Part shown: in pieces, positions 10,425-22,762 of the stretch | Layout of the letters: each line of letters starts with the position of its first letter | Position numbering within the stretch: position 1 is the stretch's first letter | Assembly: GCF_018873765.1 (NCBI RefSeq) | Contig: NC_057922.1 | Location: 11,917,563-11,981,562 of the forward strand | Source of the DNA: Telopea speciosissima | Lineage: Eukaryota > Streptophyta > Magnoliopsida > Proteales > Proteaceae | Reading direction: 5' to 3' | Length of the DNA: 64,000 bases | Translations under genes and position numbers: made by a program | Notes under the pieces: generated by a model | Told to the model about the DNA's origin: nothing | What the model saw: only the letters and a program-made list of their open reading frames with translations | Database searches by the model: none

Positions 10425-13400
10425 TCAAGCACTAGCACCAAAAAGATTCCAGTCATGGACCTTGAAGCTTGAGACTGAAGACTTAAAGACCTCAGCCATC
10501 CGTAAGCATCCGGATTGCATGGCAGGAGTAGCTAACCCAGCCCCCACTGTCATAGCACTTTCACTCAACGGGCTGCAACCACAAGTGAGAAACAAAGAAA
10601 TGGTTAAACTCTGTTCTCCAGTCATAACATCTCCAATGAAACCACAAGAATCAAGATATACTCCCATCACAATGTCTAACTCATTCCCTTGCCAAGAAAT
10701 CCACATATTGAACGCCTATAAAGAATGGCCAAATTACAGAAATAAACATCCCCTTGGTTACACTTAAATACAAAAATGAGAGCAGCTCATTCACATGACA
10801 TACGTGCATACAAGTACCATATTGCTCCATAGAGCCTGCATGGTTTTAGGTGTTAATACTAAGCAAAAATGTTGGTACTGACAAAAAAAGGTGTACCCAG
10901 TGCACAAGGCTCCACCACTGTGGGGTCTGGGGAGGGTCATAATGCACACAGTCTTACTCCTGCTTTCGCAGAGAATCTGTTTCCAGACTCAAACCCGCGA
11001 CCACTTCATCACAATGTTGCTACTGACAATGGGTAATTTAAAAGCCTAACCTCAAGATAAGTAAAAGCAACTGGGTTGAGTACTCCACCAAATTCAGCAT
11101 CAAATTAATGCTTTAAATACAAATGGCTGGATGCTTTTTCCAAGAATCGACCCCTCCCAGATAGGGTGGCCAACTGGCCATCAAACTCCAACTCGAGTAA
11201 AGACTAGGTGGACCACTTGGTGGTTTCAGGCAAACCATGAAACAAAGCCAGCTATGTTGTTAAATATGCAACTTCTAAAAGAATTTTAATCCAATAATAG
11301 AACCCAAAGTAGCATTAGGATATTTGATCTAACATATCAAAGGGCTTCAGGTTACCTGATAATCCACAAATGCAGATTCTCCAAGGGAAATCAGCACTTG
11401 AGCAATCCAACAACCACAGGGAAAAAGACAGATACTCACGATCAACTCTTGCATAGGCACATCAACAGGGAAACCTCACTTGGGGTTCGAAACCCTAGAA
11501 CCAAATGCTAGAGAACAGGAGATAGAAAGAGAGAGAGAGAGAGCAAAACGCAGGGAGAGTGGAGGGAGAGTTCTATGCACAGGGTACCTCTCTCTCTCTA
11601 AAAACCTGTTTGCTAAGAAAGTCAAGTGGTGAGATCTCATTGGGCGATCCTACCTAGGTTTCCTTATACAAATACAATTTTATTTTTTAAAGATATCTAC
11701 TGACAAGAACACCTAAAATTAGGTATAGCAATTAAGCCCCCAAGTCAATAGTTTTATTTCGATTTAATCCCTCCACTATACAATAACTCATAATGGACCT
11801 AAGGGCATGAAAAAAATTACTGTAATACCACCCTAGTCCATCAAAAGTCAGAACATCACATAGAAAAAAATCTTAACCACCGATTGGAAATAAACCAATT
11901 TCCAAAACCTTAGAAGATATAATTACTAGTAAAAAAAAGAGCAACCCAGTGCATGACGCTCCAACTAATGTACGGTCGAGGAGCGGCCAATGTACGCACA
12001 GCCTTACCCCCTACTTCGCAGGAGAGGCTGTTTTCAAGTTTTGAACCCACAATGCAATAGCACAACTTAACCATTGCATCAAGGCTCGCCCACTATTTTT
12101 CTATTTAAATAAGCATATTTTAAATCCCTTTACAAACTATTTACAAAGCATGCCACTGAGCTTGCATTTTCGTCCAAATCATGATCAGATGATCTCTTGA
12201 AATTCTCCTAATACAGGAAATGAACTCCTTGTCGAGCATCTCTTTCACTCACAGATAAACATCATGAATTTGGGTGCACTAATACATAGAAAAGGAGGCA
12301 TCAACTATTAGTACACCAAAACCCATACCTTTCAAAACCCCTCAAAAAATGGAAAAGGAAGAAATAACCCTTTTAAGGTACAGTATCAACATTTTTTTGT
12401 GATCATAATACATAGCAATGTTCAAAATTTCATGCAGTTTTGCCAAAATTTCTTGAATTTTTTTGGTTTCCACAAAGATCGAAACAAAACAATGTGAGCT
12501 ACGTAGGTGGTCATGCAATGTTTTTTCACAGGCTCTGCAAAATATTGACATACTGTTGGGTTTCGGTATAGTTTCGGTCGAAACATACAAACAAACCCAT
12601 GTTATAAAATGTAGTATCAAATTTCAACCCATTTTGAGCGTTCCAACAATTGCAACTCCAAAGGCCTAAAATTCCTAGAAAACCTCAGTTTTTGTGATTT
12701 TTTGCAAAATCAACTCCCATATCTTTGTGGAAAAAGGTATTGGACAATATTGAAACACATCAACAACAATGATTTACTGCATTTGTAGAATTTTTTGCAA
12801 CATTCAAAGTTGATGGTATTATCACTTTACCCAAAAATGATTCTTTGCAAAAACATAGGGTAAGTACTTAGTGGTTGGCCTTTTAATTTCTTATATGTTA
12901 GATACCGTAGGCCGACCTACGACTTCATGGAGTCGGATTTAATTTTCTTTTTTTTAAATATTTTTTATTTTTTTTGGAAAATTTTGATTTTTATACAACA
13001 GATTTTTTAATAAGAAAAAAAAAAAAAAAGGGTTAGTACTTAGTGGTTGGGGATCAATTTTATATATGTCAGATACCGTTGACCGATCTGTGGCTTCAAG
13101 GAGTTCGTTTTTTCTGTCCTACTTAATTATTTTAGTTTTGGGTTTTAGAAATTATTTTGAAAAATTACTAGCAAATTCAGAAAAATGGGGAAAATTTTCT
13201 GTTTTAGTTTGGAAAATCAAGAAAATTTATTAAAGTATTGTTGTTGTGCTTTCAACTGAAGATGATGATTAATGTTCTCATTCCATAATTATTTTTTGGT
13301 AATTTAAGATAGTATTATTATTAAAAATTATAGTTTTAATTAAGAAAAAAATACATGCCAAAAATAAATTAGGCCCATTACAATGAAACCCGAAAAAATA

Positions 13401-16400
13401 AAAGGTTCAACCTATAATATAAGTACCCAAAGGTCAATTTCAGCCCATTGGACAGCTATATGCACCTTATAAGCCTCCCAAGCTTGCACATAGGCATCCA
13501 TACGGGATTAATGTCTAATGCAACTACACCAAGAATGGTTTCTAATTTTAAGTTTGTTCATTTCTAGTGCAAATTTAGTTATTTTAAATCGAGCCCTAAT
13601 ACTAAATTTTGTGTAGAACAGGATTCATAAGAAAAAGTAAACAGTATGTACCAACCTAGGGTCCAAAGCCAAACTACCATTTTGAGAGAGTTTTTATACA
13701 ATCTAAGGGTTTGACTATGTTAGAGGGCCTAAAATAGGGTTTAATCGAGAAGTTTCGGGAACCAGTTTGGCCATTTTGGTCCTCCAAACCTAGAGCCGAA
13801 ACAGGTTTCGGTCGAAATCGCAGTGTGACGGAATATTTTGGTTTCAAGCCAGATAAAACCTCGCTCAAAACCAAAGCTTCGAACCTTGATACAGAGTGGG
13901 CATTGATGGATTGACAAATGGTGAAATACAGTGCAGCAATACCAGCTAGACTCCAGATGTAGTGGAGGCAAAAGAGTGCTGGAGCAGCACCATCTCCTAG
14001 CATACGCGCAAGAGAGAGAGTCCATGCAAGAAGAGAAACAGAGCTAGCAAGGTCAGCTATACAAAGCTGGCATCATCAAGTCAGCCAGCTGACTTCATCA
14101 ATGCTCTTGTAACATCTAACACATCAGCATAATCCAAGAAATTTGAATACTCAGCATCACAGAATAAGCAAGATAACGATTACATACTTGCATGTGGGAG
14201 TAGGTGGATTTGAGGAAGAGATACATGGGTCAAATTACCAAACTATAAGTTGTTTAATCCTGGTACATGTAGTAATCGAACCTGGGGGAGGGCAGAAATA
14301 GTGCACTAGAGGTCATTTCAATGAAACATTAAAAGATTTATGTTTCTAAACTCATTCTTCCAACTTACTTGATCACAATTGGCTCATTTGCAGTGATTAG
14401 CACATCAGTACCAACTTCCTTTAGACGAAAGTTCGCTAAATAGACCTGAAAAAGGCAATCAGTAATTCAGCTTGCAAATAGCTAACCAATTTGGAAATTA
14501 AATGGAAAACAAGGGGAAAGGGGGAAATTAAACTTACCCGCACTATATTTTGTGCTTCCCTACCTTGTCGTCCTTTCGAAATGGCCTTTGCACAAGCAAC
14601 AATAGAAGTTAGTGATAGTTATATTACATGTTGGACAGAATAATGTTTAGAAATCGGTCAGAAATCACACACACACACACTAACTAATGCATACAATGAC
14701 TTGGGAGTTCATCAGAGAGAGTCGTCTGAGGTGGTTTGGTCATGTTGAACAGAGGCCTAGGAACACCCCAGTAAGGAGTGATATGATTCCGATTGATGGA
14801 GCTAAAAGAGGGAGAGGCAGGCCTAAAATGACCATAGGAGAAGTTGTGAGAAAGGACATGCATAGTCTAGGTCTTGTGCCGTGTATGACCTCGGATAGAG
14901 CCTATTGGAGGGCAAGGATTCATGTAGCAGACCTATTTAACTGAGATAATCCTGACTTGTTGAGCTGTGCATTTTTCTTCTTTCACTTTTCTTATATTTT
15001 CCTTTGTTCATTTGCATTTTTCTTTTTTCACGTCTCATATCATTTTCCCATTCTTTTCTTTCACTTCGCATTTTTTACCTACTTTGTTCGATTGGATCCA
15101 TGTAGCCGACCCCATTAAGTTGGGATAAGGCTGAGTTTGTTGTTGTTGTTGTTGTACAGAGAGAGCACCAAAAAGTTGGCATTAACTTAGGACTTGATTG
15201 GTTTTGCTTGATTTGAGCTCCAAGTGCCTATTCCTTCAAAGGGGATCTTCTCTTGGTGTGATGGTGTCTCCATGGTATTTATTCATGCTCCTTGCAAGAT
15301 TTCTTCAAACATTTCACATAAAGTCCCTTCCTTGGAACCCCTTTGTAACTTAGGGTTCCAAAGACAGGGAAAAAAGAGGACAAGAAAGTAACATGACTCT
15401 CAAACCAACAAAGTACGATCTGATACCAAGTTGGAAGTTAAAAATTGTACCAGAACAAGAAGAGAGAAGAGCATAGAAGGTTAAAGACAGAGAAGAAGAG
15501 ATGATGGTGAAGGAAATATCTTCTTAATGCTTGGTGTGTATTTATCGTGTTGTTGCACAAGTCTGGAACACAAAGTTCATTCCAGACATAATATTATTTT
15601 TTATATATACATTCATTCTACGCATAAATAATAGGACCATAGACATACTACATTTTTTAACAGGATAGACACAACGAAGAAAAACATAAAGCAAAATAAA
15701 TTACTTTCTGGTTTTGAGATTTCCTTTATTGAACATCTAAATAGTCCATGATAAACCTATACATCAATTTGTCAAGCCATATTGTCATTAAAAAGAATAA
15801 TAGATCCCACTGACACATTTAGCATGTTGAGAAATCCTTGAAGACCAGACAACTTGATTATATGTGATTTTGACCTTCATTCTGTGGTCAATGCCAAGGC
15901 CAGTTTATAATGTTCTTAGCTCAATGGAAACCCATCCCCCTATGCAATCTAGTACAGCAACCCTGCTTGGGCCAACATGATCGTGAACATGTCAATTTTG
16001 ATCTCCATCGTATCAAAGATATGCTAGGACAATTTGGTCATTTTTAGGGTTAATGAACCTTGTTGATGTGTTCAGCACTTTAACAAACCTTTCCAAGGCT
16101 AAAACAATATCAATGATACCCCAAGTTTGATCTTCACTGCACCATAAATACATAAAACGCATCGTTGCCATCTTGTAGAGTATGGGTTTAGTTGCTAGTT
16201 CCTTCAATTTCATTAGCCTCATATATCTGAAACAGAACCGCCTAGTTTTGTCTAATATACCCATCACCTTTGCTTGGGGTTTGTTCCCCATTGTTCATAT
16301 TCTTACCAAACTCAAATTTAGCTCTTCTACAAAGAGACTTATCCCATGGTTCTTGCTCTTGTACAAAGAGACTTAAATCATTGTTCTCTTTGTATGCACT

Positions 16401-19400
16401 TAGCAATGCATATCTTTCCATGCACAAAGTAGTCGCAAATAATAGTGAATCACATGGAACCATCAAACTGTTCTTTGAGGAATTAAATTAGACAATATAG
16501 AAAACACAGGATGAAGGGAAAAAAATAGTCAGAAGTGACTTCAGATGCAAGAAATTTGATATAGAGCCAAAAATTTACCATTTGACCAACTGCAGTAGTA
16601 ACGATTGCAGGCATATTTCTGTAACGCAATCCATGAACTTCAACAACTCCTGATTGCTCAATCACCTGGCAGAAATTACAGTATTTAAATTATAAGACTA
16701 ACACAATTCGAATAATCCTAATGCTAAAAGAAAACAAACTTAGATATAAAAATTTTCTGCACCACATCACCCCTTCTTTGAAAGTAATCAAATAGCAAGA
16801 AAATAAACAATCCAGTAAAATTTGGTACTCATTCTAGGCACAAAAAAAATGAACCCATATACTCATTCTACATACAAATATTACCAATAATAATCAAACT
16901 ACATGCTAGAGGACTACAAGGTGGCAGGCCTTACTTCTTTTTTCAATCAGAAAGAAAAAAAAAATTCTATTACTTCCAGGCTTCCAGAATATTACCAATA
17001 TACACCAAAATATAAGATACAGGCAGACGAGAGGACAAGGGAATCTGATACAGTACCATCAAAGAAAACAGTGAAAATGAGCAAAGGAAATACAAACAAC
17101 AAATAAGAAACCCAACCCTTCAACTTTCCAGTAACAATGCATCCACAACCATGCCACAACCAAAGCACTATCATACACAAGAACCCATTTCCACAGTTCC
17201 ACCCTCTATCATGCCATTTACCAACCCCAAAAAACATCAGATGGAAACAAACAAATGTGAGGGAGGGGGAGATTAGGAGCAAAGAGGAAGCAGATAAAGG
17301 TAATTTGGGCAATCACTGAATTGAAACCCAACTCGTTTTGGTGTTTCGACCAAATTGAAACCACTGAAACTTCAAAAACATTGCCTCTTTTTTTTTTGGT
17401 TTCGTTTTGATGTTCCAGTGGGCAAATGGCCACAGTTGGCTCCAAAACTTTAGGGGAAGGTTGTTTTAGACTTAATAAACATATTTAAATCTACAAATTG
17501 TTTTAAAAAAAAAAACAATTTGCGACCTTGGTTGGCAGTAAACGTCGAACACCTATGAAATATTGTCTATTCTACACATTGTTTGAGTGCTATGAGACAT
17601 AACTGGCAAGTAAAACAAGTAAATTATGAAATAATGGATGAAGCCACATAATACTGAATTATTATTTAAGAAATAGTTAACGACGTAAATTAGAAACTAC
17701 AAAATACAGTGAACAATACATATAACATAGGCACCCAAGTAGAGTGAACAGTACATATGTCATAGACACCCTAGTCTTCCATGTCCCAAAAATAGAATAT
17801 TGTGACTCTGTGACTTGTCTACTGATATGAACTATGACATGCTGGATTGAGTCCACTAATGGTCCGATGGAGCCGACGTGCATTGTCCTCTGTCTACATA
17901 ACATATGCATGCCACGAGATAGTGTAAGAGAATAAACGAAAGTAGTCCTCCACAGCTGCCTGTGAATGGTTTCATTTACATATTGCAAGTAACCTATCCT
18001 AGGGTATAAGTCACCGTAATTTGAAGAACCAATCATTGAGCCACATTTATAAGATGGGAATGGATGCATGTACGGCTGGTGGGCTGGGTAAGAGAACAAG
18101 TTGTCGACAAAGGACGATCCAATATGTCCTTGCGACTGTGAGTGGGCATCATACTCAAAATTGGGAATGGATGAAGAAGATGCACGCTCCCCAACGCCCA
18201 TACCCATCCCTCCCAAAGTGATAGACAAGCTATCAATGTCCATACAGTCAGCCTGCTCACTGCTCCAAACCCACGACAATGCCCTCTTGTGTAGCCTACA
18301 CAAGTGGTTGGACGTGCGCCATGGTCCGTATCCTATGTGGCATGATCAAACTGGGTCTCCCAAGTAAGCAACAATTGATCTCTTTGTAGTGATGTGGCAA
18401 CCCCCAGCAGTGTATTCCAGTAGTATGGAGTGGTGATGTGGCAAAAAAGCAAGATTCAAGCAATTTTCCCGTTCTCCATGTCGAAACAAACAAAACAGTA
18501 TAGTCTCTATCAAAGTTTCGAAGTGAACTCGCGAGACAGTGCCTTTTTATATAAGGCTTTGTATCATTTCAGCGAGATGGTACAAAGAGTACCAAAATCA
18601 CGCCAAAATTTCGGTCGAGACCATGCATGTCCTATATTTCGTATATAGTTTCATTTTGAGCAGGTCGAAATCACCGAATTTCAAAATTTTGGCGAAATTG
18701 CACCCAGTTTTAAACTATGGATATTTTTTATTAGCTTCCAGCCCACACATATACCTAATTTCTGCAAACGACAATAAATTTTTTGCCATTCTTTTCCCCA
18801 CTTGGGGAGAACAAACCTAAATTCTCCTAATGCAGACCTGAAGACCTACAAGCGTAAGAAGTCCAGGAAGAACCAGGCCTAACGTCGTCCAGTTCTGGTT
18901 TTAAGTTAGTTAGGTTCGGTTCTTGAACTGGTGCTTCATTAGTTCAATTTAAGTTGCTATCTTATCTTCTTTTAGAGTTTAAAAAGGATGGGACTACTTG
19001 TACGGAGGTTCACTAGTTTGTCTACAATTTGTTTTTCAGTTGCTTTATAAATAAAAGACAGGGTGGTGAAGTATACAGATTTATGTTCTCTTGACTGTGG
19101 TGCAGCAGTGACCTGCCTAATGGTGATTCAAGGTGTCAATTGGTGGTGAAACCAATCAGACCTTGCAGAAGGTACCCAGGTTGCAGCTCTTTCATTCTTC
19201 TATCCTCTTCTTATCAACTCCATCCAAATTACAGCAGTTGTGCTGCTAGATCCTGCAACAAAACTAGCACACGACATATCTCTCCTATTCTCTTTGGGAT
19301 TTTTGGTAACAGATTCTACAAAGGTCTGATTTTGCATTCTGATGTCACAAATCTCATTCGGTCAGTACACTAAACACATTCCTGTTATCAAGTTCTGATT

Positions 19401-22000
19401 TTGCTCATTGAATGCTATAATCCTAATCTAAGTTGGAGTCTATACTTGCTATTTTGGATGGATATTCAAGAAACAGTGATTTTCTGTTAGTCTGGTTTCA
19501 GTGGTGATAACATAATTGATAGTTCTGATATACGAACCTGAAACCTGATTGTTGAAAAGATCAGTAGATTAGTCAAACTTGAGGTTTCCTACTCCAACTA
19601 GGAATTGTCTGATTCAGCAGATCCGACACTTGGATCTTACTGATCTTTCAACACTTATCCTAATCCTAAAGAGGACCACTCCAACACCATCCAGAATCCG
19701 GATCAGCTACCCACATGGGGAGGGTGGGGACATATCTGACCCCTCCCGTCCCCATGTGGGTAGCAGATCTGAACTCCACCATCCAGCCTTCTGACTTCTT
19801 GATTTGCTTGGTTATTTTTCTCCTAAATTCTGGAATCTCTCTATTTTTGTCATCCTGTTCTGTTGGTACTGGTTTTGTATATCAGAATCACATTAAGGCG
19901 CAACAGTAAAGTTGCTCCATTGCAACCTAGTGGTCGTGGGTTCAAGTCAGAGACAGCCTCTCCATGAAGCGGGGGTAAGGCTGCATACATTATGACCCTC
20001 CCTAGACCCCGCACTGACAGGAGCCTTGTGCACTGGGTATGCCCTTTAACCACATTAAGCTCCCCAACTTCTATTGTGGGTGGCTTGAATGATCATGCCC
20101 TGTGAAAAAGTCTGCTGAGATTTTGGTCGGAGGGACCTTTATTTTTTTTTAGTAGTTTCTACTCCAGGGAGCAAACGAAGCAATTACAGAATCCTTCTTT
20201 TGCCTTCTATATTTAATCAAGGGATGCCTAGCTTTGTTTCTAGCAAGTCATTAGGATGGGCTCACCAAAGGGTCAATCACATCATCACTAGTATCTTTTG
20301 TGGTACTAGACAGTGCCACAATAGCCAAGTAAAAGACCCCCTAAATATTAGGCCCTGCCACTTTGCCCTTAGGATGGTTGTGCTATTGTAATTTGTATTT
20401 TAGAATTCTATTTATAGATAAAATTATGTTGCCTATCTAAAAAAAATTGGCACTGTCACTAAAGTCTTCATAGTCTAGTCTCCAAAAGCAAGAGCCCAAA
20501 CAAAACACTGAATCTGTTGCCTCTAACTTCAATGCAATTCACCGGCAGACAAAATATTCTCTGAGGGCATCTTCTTCCTCCCTGTTAGCTTCCTCCTTGT
20601 TTCTTTCAGCGTTAAATGAAAGGCACATCTAGTGCTCATTCCAGATTTCCTAACTCAAGAGCCATTTCCAGGAATTGTACATGCATGCTCCATAAAGCTT
20701 TGCAGTGATCAAGCTTATAAAAGAAAAATATATGTTACAGGACGGAAGACAGCAGTATTCTAAACAATTTAATGACTAGAGTTGACCAACTGTGCTTTAT
20801 CCAACTAATAACAACAAAAAATGTAATAAGTATGAAGTAAACTTAATGTTTTAGCTAACAACCTGGAAATAGTAACAAACCTCAATGTAGGTGGACTATT
20901 CAAATGCAACACTAAACTCAAATTCCTAAACCAAATAAAAGCTCAATCCTTAAAAGACTGAAATTCACACAGACCTGTCTCTGACAAGACTGAAAATGGT
21001 CCTCTAAATGAGGGAATGGCAAGGTGACATGAAAAAACCCAACTTAAGGCCGTCCTATAAACATTGAGGCAAAAACCTCCAAAAAGAGAAAATTGCCATT
21101 ATTAAATCCCCCCTTCACAACCCTCCTAAAATAAATTTTGGTTACTGATTCAATGAATTCATGGGTTCAAATTTGCTACCACCGCATGCAACTGATGGCA
21201 CACATAGCTGGGATCCCACCTACATAGTGGGAGTCACCCCTGAATGGTGCGGGCTCCCCCCTGCATCACTTGGATCCAATCGCAAGTCACCCCATAATGC
21301 ATGGTTCTAGCACTCCCCTTGCAGATTTAAGCAATGCAAGACTAGTATAACCTTTATGGTCAGATAGAGTTGTGCATTATATGCATGTAAAACATCTTTC
21401 ACACATGATTGGTCTGATTATTCAAAAAATGGAGATAAACCGTAACATCTTCTGAGAGAACGACAAGGTTGAGCTAATTGACTGTCTACATCCTTTTATG
21501 CAATCAAAAGACAGGTATAAGACTTACCATGCTTCCTTCCGCATCTTGTTCAGTGGCAAGGTCTTGAAGAAACCAGGCAGCGCTTCTATTATCTTGCACA
21601 TCATGCTTGAAATCTAGAAGCTCAAATATCATGCTCTCGTCACGAGCAGGATCTACAAAAACCTCCTTTAACCAAGAAAAATATATTTCACCAATCCCAA
21701 TTTAAAAGCATTAGAACCAAACAGCTATAGTTAGACAAACATAAACTGCCCCTGTAAAGCTCACAAATTATTGTAAACAAACCTGATGATCAGGAACTTC
21801 ACGAATATTGCTCACATCCTACAAATCCAAACCAAAATCAGCTCACAACTTTCCAAAATCTGAATAGCAATTTAGAACACATTTGGTGGCCCGTATAGGT
21901 TTACGTAAAGAGAACAACGCCTGACCTGGAATCTAAGAGGAAATGCACTAGATATCGCCCCACCAAACAAAGGGCGCTCAACATAGTCGTCCCCAGGCAT
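10425..22000 (-). CDS. MOG1: MOG1, Ran-binding nuclear transport factor
   Basis: Seven coding exons on the minus strand: 21926-22000, 21783-21818, 21528-21665, 16579-16665, 14538-14585, 14369-14445 and 10425-10572. They total 609 bp, 202 residues plus TGA, all with GT-AG junctions and a continuous frame. The protein starts MPGDDYVERPLFGGAI, includes DVSNIREVPDHQ, FLQDLATEQDAEGSM, VVEVHGLRYRNMPAIVTT, VYLANFRLKEVGTDVLIT and ends DWNLFGASA. This matches the plant Mog1/RANGRF family over its full usual length. Known role: Mog1 binds Ran GTPase and promotes nucleotide release, supporting nuclear protein import. Introns 3, 4 and 6 are expanded to 4.9, 2.0 and 3.8 kb by SINE, LINE and other repeats. 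A 5'-UTR intron is likely (donor at 22404-22405). Exons 1-3 and the 5' region lie inside the left arm of the inverted duplication. Confidence 0.93.
10883..11020 (-). mobile_element. Au-type SINE, 5'-truncated
   Basis: On the minus strand it carries the body of the angiosperm Au-like SINE (CCCCAGACCCCACAGTGG, then a CTGGGTACACC end). Flanks share TACTGACA within a longer imperfect match (10876-10883 and 11021-11028). It lies in MOG1 intron 6. Confidence 0.65.
11021..11930. other. MOG1 intron 6, AT-rich with (GA)n
   Basis: No gene found. A (GA)n run lies at 11527-11545 and a (CT)n run near 11589-11599. Confidence 0.35.
11931..12090 (-). mobile_element. Au-type SINE, diverged
   Basis: Same body as the SINEs at 10883 and 19898, minus orientation: GTTCAAAA-like B-box remnant, CTCTCCTGCGAAG, then the CACTGGGTTGC end. 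Target duplication not resolved. In MOG1 intron 6. Confidence 0.55.
12340..13900. repeat. MOG1 intron 6: TTTCGGTCGAAA-rich dispersed repeat
   Basis: Motifs GTTTCGGTCGAAAC (12569) and GGTTTCGGTCGAAATCG (13805) plus many TTTGG/CCAAA inverted bits recur here. A local direct repeat, AGTACTTAGTGGTTGG followed by TATGTCAGATACCGT-like DNA, occurs at about 12863-12920 and 13035-13090. The same class recurs at 17323-17420, 18590-18745 and 60350-60490. No coding frame is recognised. Confidence 0.4.
14687..15157 (+). mobile_element. LINE (L1-type) 3' end with (TTG)n tail
   Basis: The frame 14687-14944 encodes the C-terminal end of plant LINE reverse transcriptases: ESRLRWFGHVEQRP, GRGRPKMTIGEVVRKDM and WRARIHVADLFN-stop. 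A 3' UTR follows with GTTGGGATAAGGCTGAG and a terminal (TTG)n run at 15138-15155. It is 5'-truncated, as is usual, and inserted antisense to MOG1 in intron 4. Confidence 0.8.
15158..16578. other. rest of MOG1 intron 4
   Basis: No recognised gene. Several overlapping frames (16013-16491) show no known domain. A TCTGATACCAAGTTGG phrase at about 15419 resembles a tRNA-Met primer-binding complement and may mark old LTR-element debris. Confidence 0.35.
17677..18303 (-). CDS. unidentified ORF, likely transposon-derived
   Basis: A 208-codon minus-strand frame without a recognised domain. Seen: MDIDSLSITLGGMGMGVGE, a Ser-rich stretch, then Tyr/Pro/His-rich sequence with GDLYPRIGYLQYVNETI. Its low-complexity Ser/Tyr/Pro tail recalls C-terminal tails of plant DNA transposases, but that is a guess. 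It lies between TTTCGGTCGAAA-type repeats (17323-17420 and 18590-18745), which could be the ends of one element. The mirror copy in the right arm is interrupted by a TAG where this copy has CAG. No intron signals or promoter were identified, so expression is doubtful. Confidence 0.3.
   Translation of the reverse strand: MCRLHKRALSWVWSSEQADCMDIDSLSITLGGMGMGVGERASSSSIPNFEYDAHSQSQGHIGSSFVDNLFSYPAHQPYMHPFPSYKCGSMIGSSNYGDLYPRIGYLQYVNETIHRQLWRTTFVYSLTLSRGMHMLCRQRTMHVGSIGPLVDSIQHVIVHISRQVTESQYSIFGTWKTRVSMTYVLFTLLGCLCYMYCSLYFVVSNLRR
18840..19694 (+). repeat. LTR-like unidentified repeat (also in right arm)
   Basis: A TTATAAATAAAAG box near 19044 and a long non-coding leader look like a retrotransposon LTR, but termini and target duplication are not resolved. 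The mirror copy is at about 30925-31795. Confidence 0.3.
19695..19777. mobile_element. 83-bp palindromic MITE
   Basis: Ends GATCAGCTACCCACATGGGG and its near-complement; perfect 9-bp duplication ACCATCCAG at 19686-19694 and 19778-19786. The same family is at 7181, and the mirror copy is at 30840-30922. Confidence 0.75.
19898..20050 (+). mobile_element. Au-type SINE, full length
   Basis: The head GCGCAACAGTAAAGTTG and B-box GTGGGTTCAAGTC are followed by the conserved body (GCGGGGGTAAGGCTGC, then TTGTGCACTGGGTATGCCC). Perfect 9-bp flanking repeat CACATTAAG at 19889-19897 and 20051-20059. It lies in MOG1 intron 3. The mirror copy at 30567-30719 has the same target duplication, so it was inserted before the inverted duplication. 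Confidence 0.85.
20060..21527. other. MOG1 intron 3, repeat debris
   Basis: A plus-strand stretch ending near 20440 with an AAAAAAA tract may be another retroposed 3' end (frame 20200-20391 unassigned). The rest is AT-rich intron. All of it is mirrored in the right arm. Confidence 0.35.
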
Positions 22001-22403
22001 GATAGAGCTACTCCTCTTTCCATCCCAACAAAGCAGAGACAAATGTCAAGTTAGACAAGCAAATATATAGAGCATTGCAAGTGAACAGCCTAGCAATTCA
22101 TAGTATTTCCACTCTCTATCTCAGCTGTTTGATTTCCAAACAACACTAAAATTGACACACAATATTAGTTTATTCTACCCTTAAATGCAAGTAAAAAACC
22201 CAATAAATATCGAGCATGAACCACAAACAATATAGACTGAAATTAACCTGTGTATAGAATCAACTAACGAAAATCCATAATCAAGCATCGAAAATTATAA
22301 TAATGAACCCAAAAAGAAAGAGGGAGTACTAACTGATCAAAGCGCAAGTCCAGCATCGTTATCGAATCAAGATATGAGATAATAAAAGAAACAAAAAGAA
22401 CTT

Positions 22404-22560
22404 ACAGGACAAAGCAGGGAAGGGAAATCTTTGGACGTCGCTGGGTGGCAATCACTTGACTCACTTGACTAACGAAGAAGTCTCTGGCCTACGTTCTGTG
22501 CACTTGAATGCTCGGTGTTTTGCGTTTTCAAGCGATTGAAGTGCACGCGTAGCTTAATAA
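22404..22560 (-). promoter_or_regulatory. probable MOG1 5'-UTR exon and intron donor
   Basis: On the minus strand CCTGTAAGT at 22404-22408 is a good plant donor, and an AAAGAGGAG acceptor lies just before the ATG (about 22011-22016). This predicts a non-coding first exon reaching from 22406 to about 22500-22560. In the right-arm copy the donor reads CTTAAGTT and is lost. Confidence 0.45.
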
Positions 22561-22614
22561 GAACGCTGCACGACACCATTACAAAAATTGATAAGTAGCG
22601 CAGGTGGTGGTTAC

Positions 22615-22620
22615 CACGTG
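22615..22620 (-). promoter_or_regulatory. G-box (CACGTG) in MOG1 promoter
   Basis: The palindrome CACGTG sits in CCACGTGG, about 200 bp upstream of the predicted 5'-UTR donor. G-boxes are bound by plant bZIP and bHLH factors. It falls in the block missing from the right-arm copy. Function is inferred from motif and position only. Confidence 0.4.
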
Positions 22621-22762
22621 GGGAGAATAAGAGGGCATTATAATTTTCCGCGAATTACAGGCGTTGGACAAAACTCCCGAATCGAAAGTACCAATGATGC
22701 CCTCAGAAACATAAATATGACAAGATCCATCCTTCCGATTCACATATAGCCTTTTTTCCCTA

